A DNA stretch of 62,473 nt from Collinsella aerofaciens. Its GTDB lineage: Bacteria; Actinomycetota; Coriobacteriia; Coriobacteriales; Coriobacteriaceae. The DNA lies in the NCBI GenBank assembly GCA_030826265.1, contig JAPJOH010000011.1, forward strand, positions 2,071 to 64,543. The letters run 5' to 3'. The position numbers and the translations under genes are program-made. The notes beneath the pieces are model-generated. The model saw only the letters and a program-made list of their open reading frames with translations. It ran no database searches and had not been told where the DNA came from. Of this stretch, positions 16,727 through 25,483 are shown in pieces; position 1 is the stretch's first letter; every line of letters starts with the position of its first letter.

Positions 16727-18523
16727 CTACAGACGTTGGCACACCACGGACGCACGCTGCCCATCAAAACCGAACCCCCAGCGCATGCGACCCACGCCGG
16801 GGCGCGGTACACGGATTTCGTCGATGCCGTCGCGCTCTATGTCGAGTAGCGACTGCACGGCCAGCAATTCCAGGCCCAGCGCATCCACATCGGGGTCATA
16901 CATCAAGTTAATCGTTATCAGCGGGCGCTCGTCCAGCATGCCAATCGTATCTGCTACGTCGAACACAGCACCCGTAGGGAAAACCTGGATGTCCCAGCGA
17001 CCCGCGCCACACTTTCGCCTCGAGGCAGGATTGGCATAGCCCGGCAAGCCAAAGCAGAGCCCCTGCAAGAGCAGATGATATGGCAGCGGCGCATCTGGGT
17101 CGGTCGCACCGATTCCCGCATCTCCCAGGATGCGGCTTAGCGCCCGCCTCACCGTATCCTCGTCCCCACGGCACAACCCGTCGCGAAACGCATCGACGTC
17201 TCGAATGTCTTCGGCAGCACACTCAAACCACTCAATAATCACTAGACGCAAGGCCTGGCGAAGCTCGTTATTGGGCAATCGCAAAGCACGGAGGCGATCG
17301 TCATGCTCTGGCTTCTCAGTCATATCCGTCGTCAGGAAACCTGATAGATACAGCGCCGTCCACAAGCCATCATCAGGCGAGGCCTCTAGCCCCGCAGCGC
17401 CCAAACAAAGCGGGACCCCAACGCATCCATGGGCCTCGAGCAAATCAAACAAGACCGAAAGGCGGTCGAGATTCCACCCGGCAACTACCCTACTCAGGCT
17501 ATCGGCATATCCATACAGATCGGCACGCACAGGCGCCGTGCAGCCTCGGCCCAGAAAACCGATCACACGCTCTGGACTCGAGCAATAGGCCCTGCCAAAC
17601 CGATACCCCTCGAGCCATTCACGCGCATCATCCAGGTATTCCTCGCGCCCAGCATGATTCAAAAGAGCCTCGACCTCGGCATCCGAAATACCGAAACATC
17701 GGTCACACCACGCCGACAGCGGCGTCGTCAGACAATACGAGCAGCAGTGCAAAGAAAGTGCCGCTTCGGCAGGGCCGGGACACTCCCCCATCAGACACGT
17801 CAGCCGCAACGAATCGCGCGCAGTGGCAATGGCGTCAAACAGCACACGGTCAAGTAGTTCTGCCGGATCGGCGTCGGAAGCGCCCCTCGCGCTCGCACGG
17901 CGAGACCACGCCGCATCGTACCCATCAACGAGCAATACAACCTGCTCATCGCAGGCAATCTCCAGCAGCTCTATGAGCACACCGAGCACCGAGTCAACCT
18001 CGTCCGCGCTCGCCACACCACGTGCGACACGTTCGATGTGACGCACCTTATCTCGAGCTAAATCCGGAGCCTCCAAGAGCGCCAACAAGCGAGCGCACTC
18101 GCCCGAAAGGGCATCGCGCACGACGCCGGCAGCAGCGGGGCCACGCCTCGCAGCGCCAGAAAAGTCCAGCGATATCACCGGATAGCAAGCATACTCATCC
18201 CGATAGCGCCCTCCGTCCGCATCCCAAATCTGAGCATCGGCAAACAAACTCTGACCAGCGCGGCCGACCGCAGGACGCTCCAGAAAAGCCCTGAGCATCG
18301 ACAAGTTCATGCTCTTGCCAAAACCCTCGGGTCGACAGCACACCACAACGGACGCGTCGCAGTCCAACACATCGGCAATAAACATGGTCTTGTCGACCAG
18401 CGTGCAGCAACCAAGAGCCTCCGCATAGTCGTGCATGCCAATGGGCAAAACCGCATCGTCGGCACAGCCGATCAAACGCACGCCAAAGCCGTCAGCACAA
18501 CCATTATTTGCCTGTTCAGACAC
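16727..18523 (-). CDS. AAA-ATPase-like protein with degenerate PD-(D/E)XK end
   Basis: I choose a GTG start at 18523 because GGGGGA lies just before it. The frame is open to 18655 but that part looks non-coding. The N-terminus matches the AAA-ATPase_like family (PF09820 type): YAEALGCCTLVDKTMFIADV followed by CCRPEGFGKSMNLSMLRAFL, an RP-x-x-FGKS nucleotide-binding loop. LLVDGYDAAW is the Walker B-like region. In this family the C-terminus is often a PD-(D/E)XK nuclease-like domain. Here a GRWDI segment remains, but the expected E-x-K strand reads TINLMY. Catalytic nuclease residues therefore seem lost. Length of about 598 residues is normal for the family. Function is unknown. Confidence 0.8.
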   Translation of the reverse strand: MSEQANNGCADGFGVRLIGCADDAVLPIGMHDYAEALGCCTLVDKTMFIADVLDCDASVVVCCRPEGFGKSMNLSMLRAFLERPAVGRAGQSLFADAQIWDADGGRYRDEYACYPVISLDFSGAARRGPAAAGVVRDALSGECARLLALLEAPDLARDKVRHIERVARGVASADEVDSVLGVLIELLEIACDEQVVLLVDGYDAAWSRRASARGASDADPAELLDRVLFDAIATARDSLRLTCLMGECPGPAEAALSLHCCSYCLTTPLSAWCDRCFGISDAEVEALLNHAGREEYLDDAREWLEGYRFGRAYCSSPERVIGFLGRGCTAPVRADLYGYADSLSRVVAGWNLDRLSVLFDLLEAHGCVGVPLCLGAAGLEASPDDGLWTALYLSGFLTTDMTEKPEHDDRLRALRLPNNELRQALRLVIIEWFECAAEDIRDVDAFRDGLCRGDEDTVRRALSRILGDAGIGATDPDAPLPYHLLLQGLCFGLPGYANPASRRKCGAGRWDIQVFPTGAVFDVADTIGMLDERPLITINLMYDPDVDALGLELLAVQSLLDIERDGIDEIRVPRPGVGRMRWGFGFDGQRASVVCQRL

Positions 18524-18659
18524 CAAAACGTTCCCCCTAAATCGCAACACGATGCCAATTGTAATGACCGCCTCGCGCGTACCGATGTCGCCGCGCAAAC
18601 ATATCGGGCAACGGTAGCAACAAGAGGTGTGAGGGGGCACAACTAATCGTTGCACAACA

Positions 18660-18697
18660 AAACGGGGCCCGATGCATTCGCACCGGACCCCGTCCCG
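18660..18697 (-). terminator. Rho-independent terminator of the LPXTG protein gene
   Basis: On the minus strand ACGGGGTCCG pairs with CGGGCCCCGT around a short loop and is followed by TTTTG. It lies about 30 bp past the stop at 18726. Confidence 0.8.
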
Positions 18698-18725
18698 ACT
18701 ATTTAGTTATCTGGCAACTGAGAGC

Positions 18726-20504
18726 CTACTCCTCAGAGTCGTCCTCTCCAGAAGCTTTCTTCTGCTGATCGAGCTTATGCTTACCACTTACGATAGACGT
18801 AGCGCCCAGCGTGGCCAAGCTCGCGCTGGCAAGGCTCGCCATCACAATCAGATCGCCCGTCTTGGGCATATTGCCGCCAGATGACTTAGTTGTGGTGGTC
18901 GTCGTGGTCGTAGTGGTCACCGTTTTGGAGTCATTTTGCTCCTGAACCTGGTTGTCAGCACCGCTCTTGTCGTCGTCTTCGGACTGTTTCTTTTCGCCCT
19001 CGGTCTTGCTCTCGTCCTTCTTCTGACCGGACTTGTCGCCCTTCTCATCAGAGCTAGGACCCTTATCGGATTCAGCCTTCTCGGAAGCCTTGTCCTTTGA
19101 GTCGCCCTTTGCGGCCTCGGTCTTTTCCATGGAAACCTGATCAGAGTTGTCCTTGTTCTGAGTCGAGCCATTATTGACGCCAGCCATCAGCGAAGAGCCC
19201 AACGTAGAACCAAGCTGCACGGAGAAAGAAGGCTTCTTGTCCGGCGAAGCAACGGGAGCGTCCGGCGCCTTATTCGAGTCGTCCTTGGAAGCATCGGAAT
19301 CAGGGGTTGCGTCAGAGCCGGAGCCGTTGTTAGAGCCGGTGCCAACGGACGAATCGCTCGAGCCGGTGGATGAGTTAGAGGTGTCAGCGTCGGTCGAACC
19401 AGAAGCGTCGCTGTCCGTATTGCCGGCAGAGCTTGAAGACGAATCGCCCGCAGCAGAGCCGTTCAAATCGGAGCCGTTCGAGGTAGAGCCGTCGTTGGTA
19501 GTGCCACCAGCAGAGCCATTACCGTCAGCATCGGTCGAGGGCGCATCCATCCTGTCATCGTTGGCATCGTCACTCGAGTCGTCATTCGAATCAGGTGTCG
19601 GCGAGGGCGCCGGCGTAGGCTCGGGCTGCACGGGCGTCGCAGCGGCAGCCTCATCCTCGGCGATAAAAACCAAGCAGTCCTTCAGCTCATTCTTATAACG
19701 ATTCTTCCAGCCCTCATGATACTGGGGCTGACTCGAAAACTTAGTGGCGACATTGTTGACCACACTATTGGAGAGCGCCGTCACAAACTCGCGGTCGGAC
19801 ATATCGTTGGAAAGATTCGCCCAGCGGAAAAAGTCCCTGCAGCCACCAGTGCCGCACATGTTGGTAATGCTCCACACCATGCCCTTGACGCAATCGGCGC
19901 GGCCCGAAATATCAATACCCAGGCCGCTCTTGAGCCACGCCTCGGTCACCGCATAGTACGAGTTGTACGCATACGCATCCTGCAGAGCCGAAAACTCAGC
20001 AGGATCGGTGTTATAAGCACCCTGGAAGGCCTCCTGTGCAATACGGCCCAGCTCGGTAAGCTGGCCGTTCTCGTACATGGCATTGCTCGCATTGGAAATC
20101 TCGCTGCCGCAATCAATCGCATCCTTGAGCATGCTGTATTTTTCGGGGTTGTAGTTGTAGGCCTGCTTCATAAACGGAATGAGCGACCAACGACGGTCGA
20201 ACTGGTAATAACCCAGCGCGTTGTAGCCGTCACCATACGAAAAGCCCTGGTTATAGTTGCCATGGCTCTCATATTTGGTGAAGTACTTCATCTCGGGAGT
20301 CACGTTGACAAACGAAACGCCCTGGACCGACCTCAGCACGCCCGAGAAGGACTGTTGGGTGTAAAGGCCCTTATCGATATCGGTGGCATCCGAGGCAACG
20401 CCCGGCGTGGGCTCCTCGGCAGCGGCGGGTGCCGGCGCGGAAACGGCGCCAAACGAAAGCGCCAGCGTCAGGCCCGCGACAATAGCAGAATGCTTGGGCT
20501 GCAT
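18726..20504 (-). CDS. LPXTG-type surface protein with putative lysozyme-like domain
   Basis: The 592-residue protein has a signal peptide ending near APAAAEE. A globular domain of about residues 50-275 contains YFTKYESHGNYNQGFSYGDG followed by YNALGYYQFDRR, then Cys-rich KGMVWSITNMCGTGGCRDFF. The YES motif and overall pattern recall peptidoglycan lysozyme or transglycosylase-like folds, but I cannot assign a named family with certainty. Residues of about 285-545 are a low-complexity Ser/Asp/Asn/Lys-rich spacer ending in a Thr run. The end is a sortase signal: NMPKTGD, a hydrophobic segment, then a charged tail. The protein should be exported and attached to the wall, perhaps trimming peptidoglycan. 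Confidence 0.85.
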   Translation of the reverse strand: MQPKHSAIVAGLTLALSFGAVSAPAPAAAEEPTPGVASDATDIDKGLYTQQSFSGVLRSVQGVSFVNVTPEMKYFTKYESHGNYNQGFSYGDGYNALGYYQFDRRWSLIPFMKQAYNYNPEKYSMLKDAIDCGSEISNASNAMYENGQLTELGRIAQEAFQGAYNTDPAEFSALQDAYAYNSYYAVTEAWLKSGLGIDISGRADCVKGMVWSITNMCGTGGCRDFFRWANLSNDMSDREFVTALSNSVVNNVATKFSSQPQYHEGWKNRYKNELKDCLVFIAEDEAAAATPVQPEPTPAPSPTPDSNDDSSDDANDDRMDAPSTDADGNGSAGGTTNDGSTSNGSDLNGSAAGDSSSSSAGNTDSDASGSTDADTSNSSTGSSDSSVGTGSNNGSGSDATPDSDASKDDSNKAPDAPVASPDKKPSFSVQLGSTLGSSLMAGVNNGSTQNKDNSDQVSMEKTEAAKGDSKDKASEKAESDKGPSSDEKGDKSGQKKDESKTEGEKKQSEDDDKSGADNQVQEQNDSKTVTTTTTTTTTTKSSGGNMPKTGDLIVMASLASASLATLGATSIVSGKHKLDQQKKASGEDDSEE

Positions 20505-20632
20505 AAGATCCTCCCTGCATTGGTGTAGTTAAAGTGCAGTTTGCAAAGATAAAAGTAAGTATTGCAGCTCGCCCGTTGTTACACAACAACCCCTCGGTAA
20601 ACGGCAACAACCCTCCGCGAAATCTTAAGGAA

Positions 20633-21052
20633 TTAAACAAACTGGTCGTCGGGCGCCATCAGAAGCTCGCCGTATCGCTCCATCAGCCCGTCCCTCAACT
20701 GACAGAAAGCGGGGATATAGACGTTCAAGATGCGCTGAATCAAATCTTGAGCGAGCTTGTTGTCGTAGATATGGACGTTCGTATTGCGGTCTCTGAGCAT
20801 GTCTAGCCAGGCCGCCTCATCAATAAAGTCGTAGAATCGGTACGACTCCTTCAAGATGGCACGAGGAGACCCCGACGCGGCAAGCGTGGCGCCCTCATAC
20901 TCGAGCAGACGCTTAAGGAGCTTCCAGCTCAGTTCAAATTGAAGATTGAACTTATTAATCAATCCACTCTGAACAAAATCATTGTTGAGATCCTGATTGG
21001 GCGCATCCTCAAGATTCGCCAAGGCGCTAACAAAGTTCTCATATTTTTTCAT
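20633..21052 (-). CDS. hepT: HepT-like HEPN toxin (nucleotidyltransferase substrate-binding protein)
   Basis: The 139-residue all-helical protein fits the HI0074/TIGR01987 family. It carries FNLQFELSWKLLKRLLEYEG and then RDRNTNVHIYD, an exact R-x4-H-x-Y motif (R89, H94, Y96). In characterised HepT toxins, R and H form the RNase site, and the partner MntA adenylylates the tyrosine to neutralise it. The gene overlaps mntA by 14 bp, so translation is coupled. All key residues are present, so the toxin could be active. Confidence 0.9.
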   Translation of the reverse strand: MKKYENFVSALANLEDAPNQDLNNDFVQSGLINKFNLQFELSWKLLKRLLEYEGATLAASGSPRAILKESYRFYDFIDEAAWLDMLRDRNTNVHIYDNKLAQDLIQRILNVYIPAFCQLRDGLMERYGELLMAPDDQFV

Positions 21053-21326
21053 ACAGAATCACACCATCCCTGGCAATCTCATCGAGCAATTGCTGCGATA
21101 GGGACTCGTCGAGATTGACGACATCTAAATCTAAAAGAGTATCAAGATGTTCCTCGATCAAATATGAGAAACGGCCGAAATCCCGGCAACCTGCTACGGC
21201 GATGTCAATATCGCTCTTGGGCAAGTTGTCGCCTCGAGCACGAGAACCAAACAACACGACCTTCTCGGCGTCACATTCCCGAGCAAAAACTTCGATTTGC
21301 TTGTACACCTTGTCGAGAGATGCCAT
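21039..21326 (-). CDS. mntA: MntA-like nucleotidyltransferase antitoxin
   Basis: I take the ATG at 21326, with AGGGG upstream, over a GTG two codons earlier. The 95-residue protein has GSRARGDNLPKSDIDIAVAG, an exact GS-x10-D-x-D minimal nucleotidyltransferase motif. Proteins of this type block HepT by adding AMP to its tyrosine. It is the first gene of the pair and overlaps hepT. It lies 9 bp after the rrf2 stop on the same strand, so read-through from rrf2 is possible. Confidence 0.9.
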   Translation of the reverse strand: MASLDKVYKQIEVFARECDAEKVVLFGSRARGDNLPKSDIDIAVAGCRDFGRFSYLIEEHLDTLLDLDVVNLDESLSQQLLDEIARDGVILYEKI

Positions 21327-21334
21327 TTGCACCC

Positions 21335-21766
21335 CTACAGCTTAATGTCAAAGTTGATTTCGGGGACGGCGGCCAGGTCGGCCAACGTCACGCCGTCGAC
21401 GTACTTTTCGATCACATCGTCCAGGCCGCGCCAGAACTTGACGGTGGAACACAGGTCACTGCGGGCGCAGCTGTTGTCGATGCCGTCGCACGCCACGGGC
21501 GCCGTGCTGCCCTCGACAGCGCGCAGGATGTCGCCGGCACGCACCTCGACCGGGTCCTTGGCCATCATGTAGCCGCCGCCCTTGCCGCGCACGCTCTTAA
21601 GCAGGCCCGCCTTCATAAGCGGACGAACCAGCTGCTCCAGATACTTTTGCGAGATATGCTCGCGGTCGGCAACCTCGCGCAAGGCAATCTTGCCCTCGGC
21701 GTCGCCCAGCGCCGCGATATAGATCATTAACCGGAGGGCATAGCGGCCCTTGGAAGAAATGAGCAT
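21335..21766 (-). CDS. Rrf2 family regulator (SufR/IscR-like)
   Basis: The 143-residue protein has the Rrf2 winged helix: MLISSKGRYALRLMIYIAAL, then REHISQKYLEQLVRPLMKAG and SVRGKGGGYMMAKDP. A later segment CDGIDNSCARSDLC holds three cysteines that could bind an Fe-S cluster, as in IscR. It is divergent from sufCBDSU, so it very probably controls that operon in response to Fe-S status. Inverted repeats in its own leader suggest autoregulation. Confidence 0.92.
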   Translation of the reverse strand: MLISSKGRYALRLMIYIAALGDAEGKIALREVADREHISQKYLEQLVRPLMKAGLLKSVRGKGGGYMMAKDPVEVRAGDILRAVEGSTAPVACDGIDNSCARSDLCSTVKFWRGLDDVIEKYVDGVTLADLAAVPEINFDIKL

Positions 21767-21787
21767 ACCTACCCTCCCGTTGTTCCT

Positions 21788-21814
21788 GGGACAAAATCAG
21801 GCTTGTTAGTCCCA
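21788..21814. promoter_or_regulatory. Inverted repeat, candidate Rrf2 operator 1
   Basis: TGGGAC at 21787-21792 is mirrored by GTCCCA at about 21809-21814, in the leader of the rrf2 gene. A very similar arrangement, GGGACAAAAT...GTCCCAAATC, recurs at 27214-27247 after sufU. A GTCCCA half-site is also present at 21853-21858. Confidence 0.5.
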
Positions 21815-21878
21815 AATCCTATGCACGCGGGGCAAACAAACCTGATTATTATGTCCCACATCTAAAAAGTCGAGTGGA

Positions 21879-21923
21879 TTAGTCGGGTTTTCCCTTGACT
21901 AACGCCGAACCCATAGTAACTTT
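21879..21923 (+). promoter_or_regulatory. suf operon promoter with overlapping palindrome
   Basis: TTGACT at 21895-21900 and TAACTT at 21917-21922, 16 bp apart, form a plausible promoter for sufC. TTAGTC (21879-21884) is mirrored by GACTAA (21897-21902) around GGGTTTTCCC, and this palindrome overlaps the -35 box. Binding there would block RNA polymerase. Confidence 0.5.
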
Positions 21924-21986
21924 ATTCCGAGAAGATTCCTAGGGTTTAGTACACCTATGAGTACACCATATACAGAGAGGGACAGC

Positions 21987-22787
21987 ATGAGCGCAAATCC
22001 GCTGCTTTCCATCGAAGGTCTGACCGCCTCCGTGGACGAGAAGACCATCCTCCACAACGTCAACCTCAACGTCGCCGCCGGCGAGACCCACGTGTTGATG
22101 GGTCCCAACGGCGCTGGCAAGTCTACCCTCGGCCACCTGGTCATGGGCGACCCCGTCTACACGGTCAACGACGGCCGCATCGTCTTTGACGGCCAGGACA
22201 TCACCGAGCTCACCACCGACAAGCGCTCGCACGCCGGCCTGTTCCTGAGCTTCCAGGCCCCGGTCGAGATCCCGGGCGTGCCGCTGTCGAGCTTTTTGCG
22301 CGCCAGCATCGCCGGCCGCCCCGGCCTGGAGATGAAGGGTAAGGAGTTCCGCCGCCGCGTGAAGGAGCTCGCGGCCGAGCTCAACATGGATACCGCCTAT
22401 CTCAACCGCGAGCTGGGCGTGGGCTTCTCGGGCGGCGAGAAGAAGAAGGTCGAGATGCTCCAGCTTTTGCTGTTGCAGCCCAAGCTCGCCATCTTGGACG
22501 AGACTGACTCCGGCCTGGACGTCGACGCCCTTTCCACCGTCAGCCATGGCATGGACGCCTACCGCAAGAGCTGCGACGGCTCCATGCTCATCATCACGCA
22601 CAACACGCGCATCCTGGAGCACCTGGATGTCGACCGCGTCCACGTTATGGTCAAGGGCCACATCGTGCGCGAGGACGACGCCTCGCTTATCCCCTGGATC
22701 GACAAGAACGGCTTTGAGACCTTCGAGCGCGAGGCCGCCGAGCAGCGCGCCCAGGCCGAGGCCGCCGCTGCCGAGCAGCAGGCGTAA
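21987..22787 (+). CDS. sufC: Fe-S assembly ATPase SufC
   Basis: I start at ATG 21987, preceded by GAGAGGGA, not at the in-frame ATG at 21957. The 266-residue ABC-type ATPase has Walker A GPNGAGKST, the signature FSGGEKKKVEM, Walker B LAILDETDSGLD and the switch histidine in IITHNTRIL. SufC powers the SufBCD scaffold that builds Fe-S clusters in the cytosol. The GGEKKK signature and EtDSGLD are typical of SufC among ABC proteins. It is first in the operon, 12 bp before sufB. Confidence 0.97.
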   Translation: MSANPLLSIEGLTASVDEKTILHNVNLNVAAGETHVLMGPNGAGKSTLGHLVMGDPVYTVNDGRIVFDGQDITELTTDKRSHAGLFLSFQAPVEIPGVPLSSFLRASIAGRPGLEMKGKEFRRRVKELAAELNMDTAYLNRELGVGFSGGEKKKVEMLQLLLLQPKLAILDETDSGLDVDALSTVSHGMDAYRKSCDGSMLIITHNTRILEHLDVDRVHVMVKGHIVREDDASLIPWIDKNGFETFEREAAEQRAQAEAAAAEQQA

Positions 22788-22799
22788 AGGGGCAACGCA

Positions 22800-24212
22800 A
22801 TGACCAAGAACCGCACCGAGGTCGCAGACATCGACCGCAGCCTCTACGACTTCACCTATGGCGAGGAGGGATTCGAGCGCCTCGACGCCGGCATCACGCC
22901 CGACATCGTGCGCGAGATCAGCGCAAAGAAGGACGAGCCGCAGTGGATGCTCGACCTGCGCCTCAAGTCCCTCGAGATCTTCAACCGCTTCCCCGACCCG
23001 ACGTGGGGCCCCTCCATCGAGGGCCTGGACATGGACAACATCGTCACCTACGTCAAGCCCAACACCGACCAAAAGCACGACTGGGAGTCGGTGCCCGACG
23101 ACATCAAGAACACCTTTGAGCGCCTGGGCATCCCCGAGGCCGAGCGCAGCTACCTGGCGGGCGTTGGCGCGCAGTACGACTCCGAGCTGGTCTACCACAA
23201 CATGCAGGACACGGCGTCCAAGATGGGCATCGTCTACTCCGGCATCGAGGAGGCCCTGCACGATCCGCAGTGGGAGCCGCTCATCCACGAGAAGTTTATG
23301 ACGCTCATCCCGCCCACCGACCACAAGTTTGCGGCCCTGCACGGCGCCGTGTGGTCGGGCGGCTCTTTTGTCTACGTGCCCAAGGGCACCAAGTTGGACT
23401 TCCCGCTGCAGAGCTACTTCCGTCTCAACGCCAAGGGCGCCGGCCAGTTTGAGCACACGCTCATCATCGTCGAGGACGATGCCGACCTGCACTTTATCGA
23501 GGGTTGCTCCGCGCCCAAGTACAACGTGGCAAACCTCCACGCCGGCGCTGTGGAGCTCTTTGTGGGCAAGCGCGCGCACCTGCGCTACTCGACCATCGAG
23601 AACTGGTCCAAGAACATGTACAACCTCAACACCAAGCGTGCGCGCGTGGACGAGGACGGCGACATCGAGTGGATCAGCGGCTCCTTCGGCAGCCACGTGG
23701 GCTACCTCTACCCCATGAGCGTGCTCAACGGCCGCCGCGCCCGCTCGAGCTTTACCGGCATTACCTTTGCCGGCGCCGGTCAGAACCTCGACACCGGCTG
23801 CAAGGTCGTGCTCAACGCGCCCGAGACCTCGGCAACGGTCGAGACCAAGGGCATCTCCAAGAGCGGCGGCATCCAGACGTTCCGCAGCTCCATCGTGGCC
23901 ACGCCCAAGGCCGAGGGCTCCAAGGCAACCGTGAGCTGCCAGTCGCTGATGCTCGACGACCAGAGCCGCTCCGACACTATTCCGGCCATGGACATCCGCG
24001 CCAAAAACGTCGACATCGGCCACGAGGCCACCATCGGCCGCATCGGCGACGACAAGGTGTTCTACCTGATGAGCCGCGGCATCTCGGAGGAAGAGGCCCG
24101 CACCATGATCGTCAACGGCTTTGCCAACCCGGTCTCCAAGGAGCTGCCGCTGGAGTACGCCGTCGAGATGAACAACCTGATCAAGCTCGAGATGGAAGGA
24201 GCGATCGGATAA
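22800..24212 (+). CDS. sufB: Fe-S cluster assembly scaffold SufB
   Basis: The 470-residue protein is full length for SufB. It carries the N-terminal block GITPDIVREISAKKDEPQWM, then SGGSFVYVPKGTKLDFPLQS, FIEGCSAPKY with a scaffold cysteine, and the C-terminal QSRSDTIPAMDIRAKNVDIG. SufB with SufC and SufD forms the scaffold on which clusters are assembled. GGGGCAACGC precedes the start, and the stop overlaps the sufD start (TAATG). Confidence 0.97.
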   Translation: MTKNRTEVADIDRSLYDFTYGEEGFERLDAGITPDIVREISAKKDEPQWMLDLRLKSLEIFNRFPDPTWGPSIEGLDMDNIVTYVKPNTDQKHDWESVPDDIKNTFERLGIPEAERSYLAGVGAQYDSELVYHNMQDTASKMGIVYSGIEEALHDPQWEPLIHEKFMTLIPPTDHKFAALHGAVWSGGSFVYVPKGTKLDFPLQSYFRLNAKGAGQFEHTLIIVEDDADLHFIEGCSAPKYNVANLHAGAVELFVGKRAHLRYSTIENWSKNMYNLNTKRARVDEDGDIEWISGSFGSHVGYLYPMSVLNGRRARSSFTGITFAGAGQNLDTGCKVVLNAPETSATVETKGISKSGGIQTFRSSIVATPKAEGSKATVSCQSLMLDDQSRSDTIPAMDIRAKNVDIGHEATIGRIGDDKVFYLMSRGISEEEARTMIVNGFANPVSKELPLEYAVEMNNLIKLEMEGAIG

Positions 24213-25483
24213 TGAAACAGACCACCAACACCGCTGCTACCACCCTTGAGCAGGTCAATGCGATGCCGGCTGCCACTTGGGGTTGGCTCAAGATGAACCA
24301 GACCAAGCTCGAACTCTCTAACGAGCTTGCCACCGCTCCCACCGAGGCCGTTGAGGTCGAGGGCTTGGACGAGCAGTTTACTGGCGTGGCAGACGCGTTC
24401 GAAGCCGCCATGGACGCCATCGCCGAGCGCTTCCCCGAGCGCCGCGCCTCCGCCCCCGGCGATGCTGCCGACCGCGCCCGCATCACGCCCGAGACCGAGC
24501 TCGACGTGCCCGCCACCTCTGTCTACCAGGCCGGTGCTATCAAGCTCGAGGAGGAGCTCTCCCCTGCTGAAGCCTTCGAGACCGGCATGGGCGAGGCTGC
24601 CTACGCCTACTTGGCCGAGCACGCCACCAAGCGCGTCGTCATCGATGTGCCCGCATACCAGCACGCCACGGTTACCGTGCGCGTGAGCGGTGTCGATGCC
24701 GCCGCGGCCATCGCCGCCATCGACGTCATCGCCCGTCCCCAGTCGACGCTCAATCTGCATATTGCCCTAGACTCCCCCGTTACCGGCGAGGGTGTCGTGG
24801 GCTCCGTGCTACGCGTGTGCGCCCACGAGTACGCCACCGTCAACGTGACCTGCACGCAGACGCTCGACGATAGCTGGATCGCGCTCGACGACACCGGCCT
24901 GTTCCTGGACGAGGGCGCGCGCGTCAACGTGCAGCACACCGTCCTGGGTGCCGGCGCCAGCGCCACCGGCCTTGCCGGCGACCTGCTGGGCGATACCGCC
25001 AAGGTCACCATCGATACTGACTACCTGGGCGCCCGCGAGCAGGTGCGCGACTTTAACTACGAGCTGCGCCATCGCGGTCGCAAGACCGAGTGCGAGATCG
25101 ACGCCAACGGCGTGCTGACCGGCACGTCCAAGAAGGTCTACCGCGGCACCATCGACCTCGTGCACGGCTGCAAGGGTGCAACCGGCACCGAGCGCGAGAC
25201 GGTGCTTTTGGCCAACAAGGGCGTCGACAACAAGACCGTTCCCGTCATTCTCTGCGACGAGGACGACGTCGCCGGCAACCACGGCGCCACGATCGGTCAC
25301 GTCCGCGACGAGCAGCTGTTCTACCTCGCCTGCCGCGGCCTTGACCAGAACGCCGCCGAGGACCTGTTCATCCGCGCCAAGCTGGAGGACGCCGCGCTTT
25401 CCGCCACCGACGAGCGCACTCGCGCCGCCGTCGTCCGCCTGGGCAACAGCCTGATCGACAACTTTGAAGAGGAGCTCGCATGA
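24212..25483 (+). CDS. sufD: Fe-S cluster assembly protein SufD
   Basis: The start at 24212 overlaps the sufB stop. The 423-residue product contains the beta-helix core of the SufBD family, with FLDEGARVNVQHTVLGAG and the C-terminal ILCDEDDVAGNHGATIGHVR and LFYLACRGLD, which hold the conserved histidine and the SufC-binding end. The N-terminal 130 residues are family-variable. SufD completes the SufBC2D complex and helps iron entry. The stop overlaps the sufS start by ATGA. Confidence 0.95.
   Translation: MKQTTNTAATTLEQVNAMPAATWGWLKMNQTKLELSNELATAPTEAVEVEGLDEQFTGVADAFEAAMDAIAERFPERRASAPGDAADRARITPETELDVPATSVYQAGAIKLEEELSPAEAFETGMGEAAYAYLAEHATKRVVIDVPAYQHATVTVRVSGVDAAAAIAAIDVIARPQSTLNLHIALDSPVTGEGVVGSVLRVCAHEYATVNVTCTQTLDDSWIALDDTGLFLDEGARVNVQHTVLGAGASATGLAGDLLGDTAKVTIDTDYLGAREQVRDFNYELRHRGRKTECEIDANGVLTGTSKKVYRGTIDLVHGCKGATGTERETVLLANKGVDNKTVPVILCDEDDVAGNHGATIGHVRDEQLFYLACRGLDQNAAEDLFIRAKLEDAALSATDERTRAAVVRLGNSLIDNFEEELA

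Noticed and set aside
21939..24023. Long minus-strand frame opposite sufC and sufB
   Set aside because: Antisense shadow with Gly/Val/His-rich, repetitive translation; the plus strand encodes unmistakable SufC and SufB.
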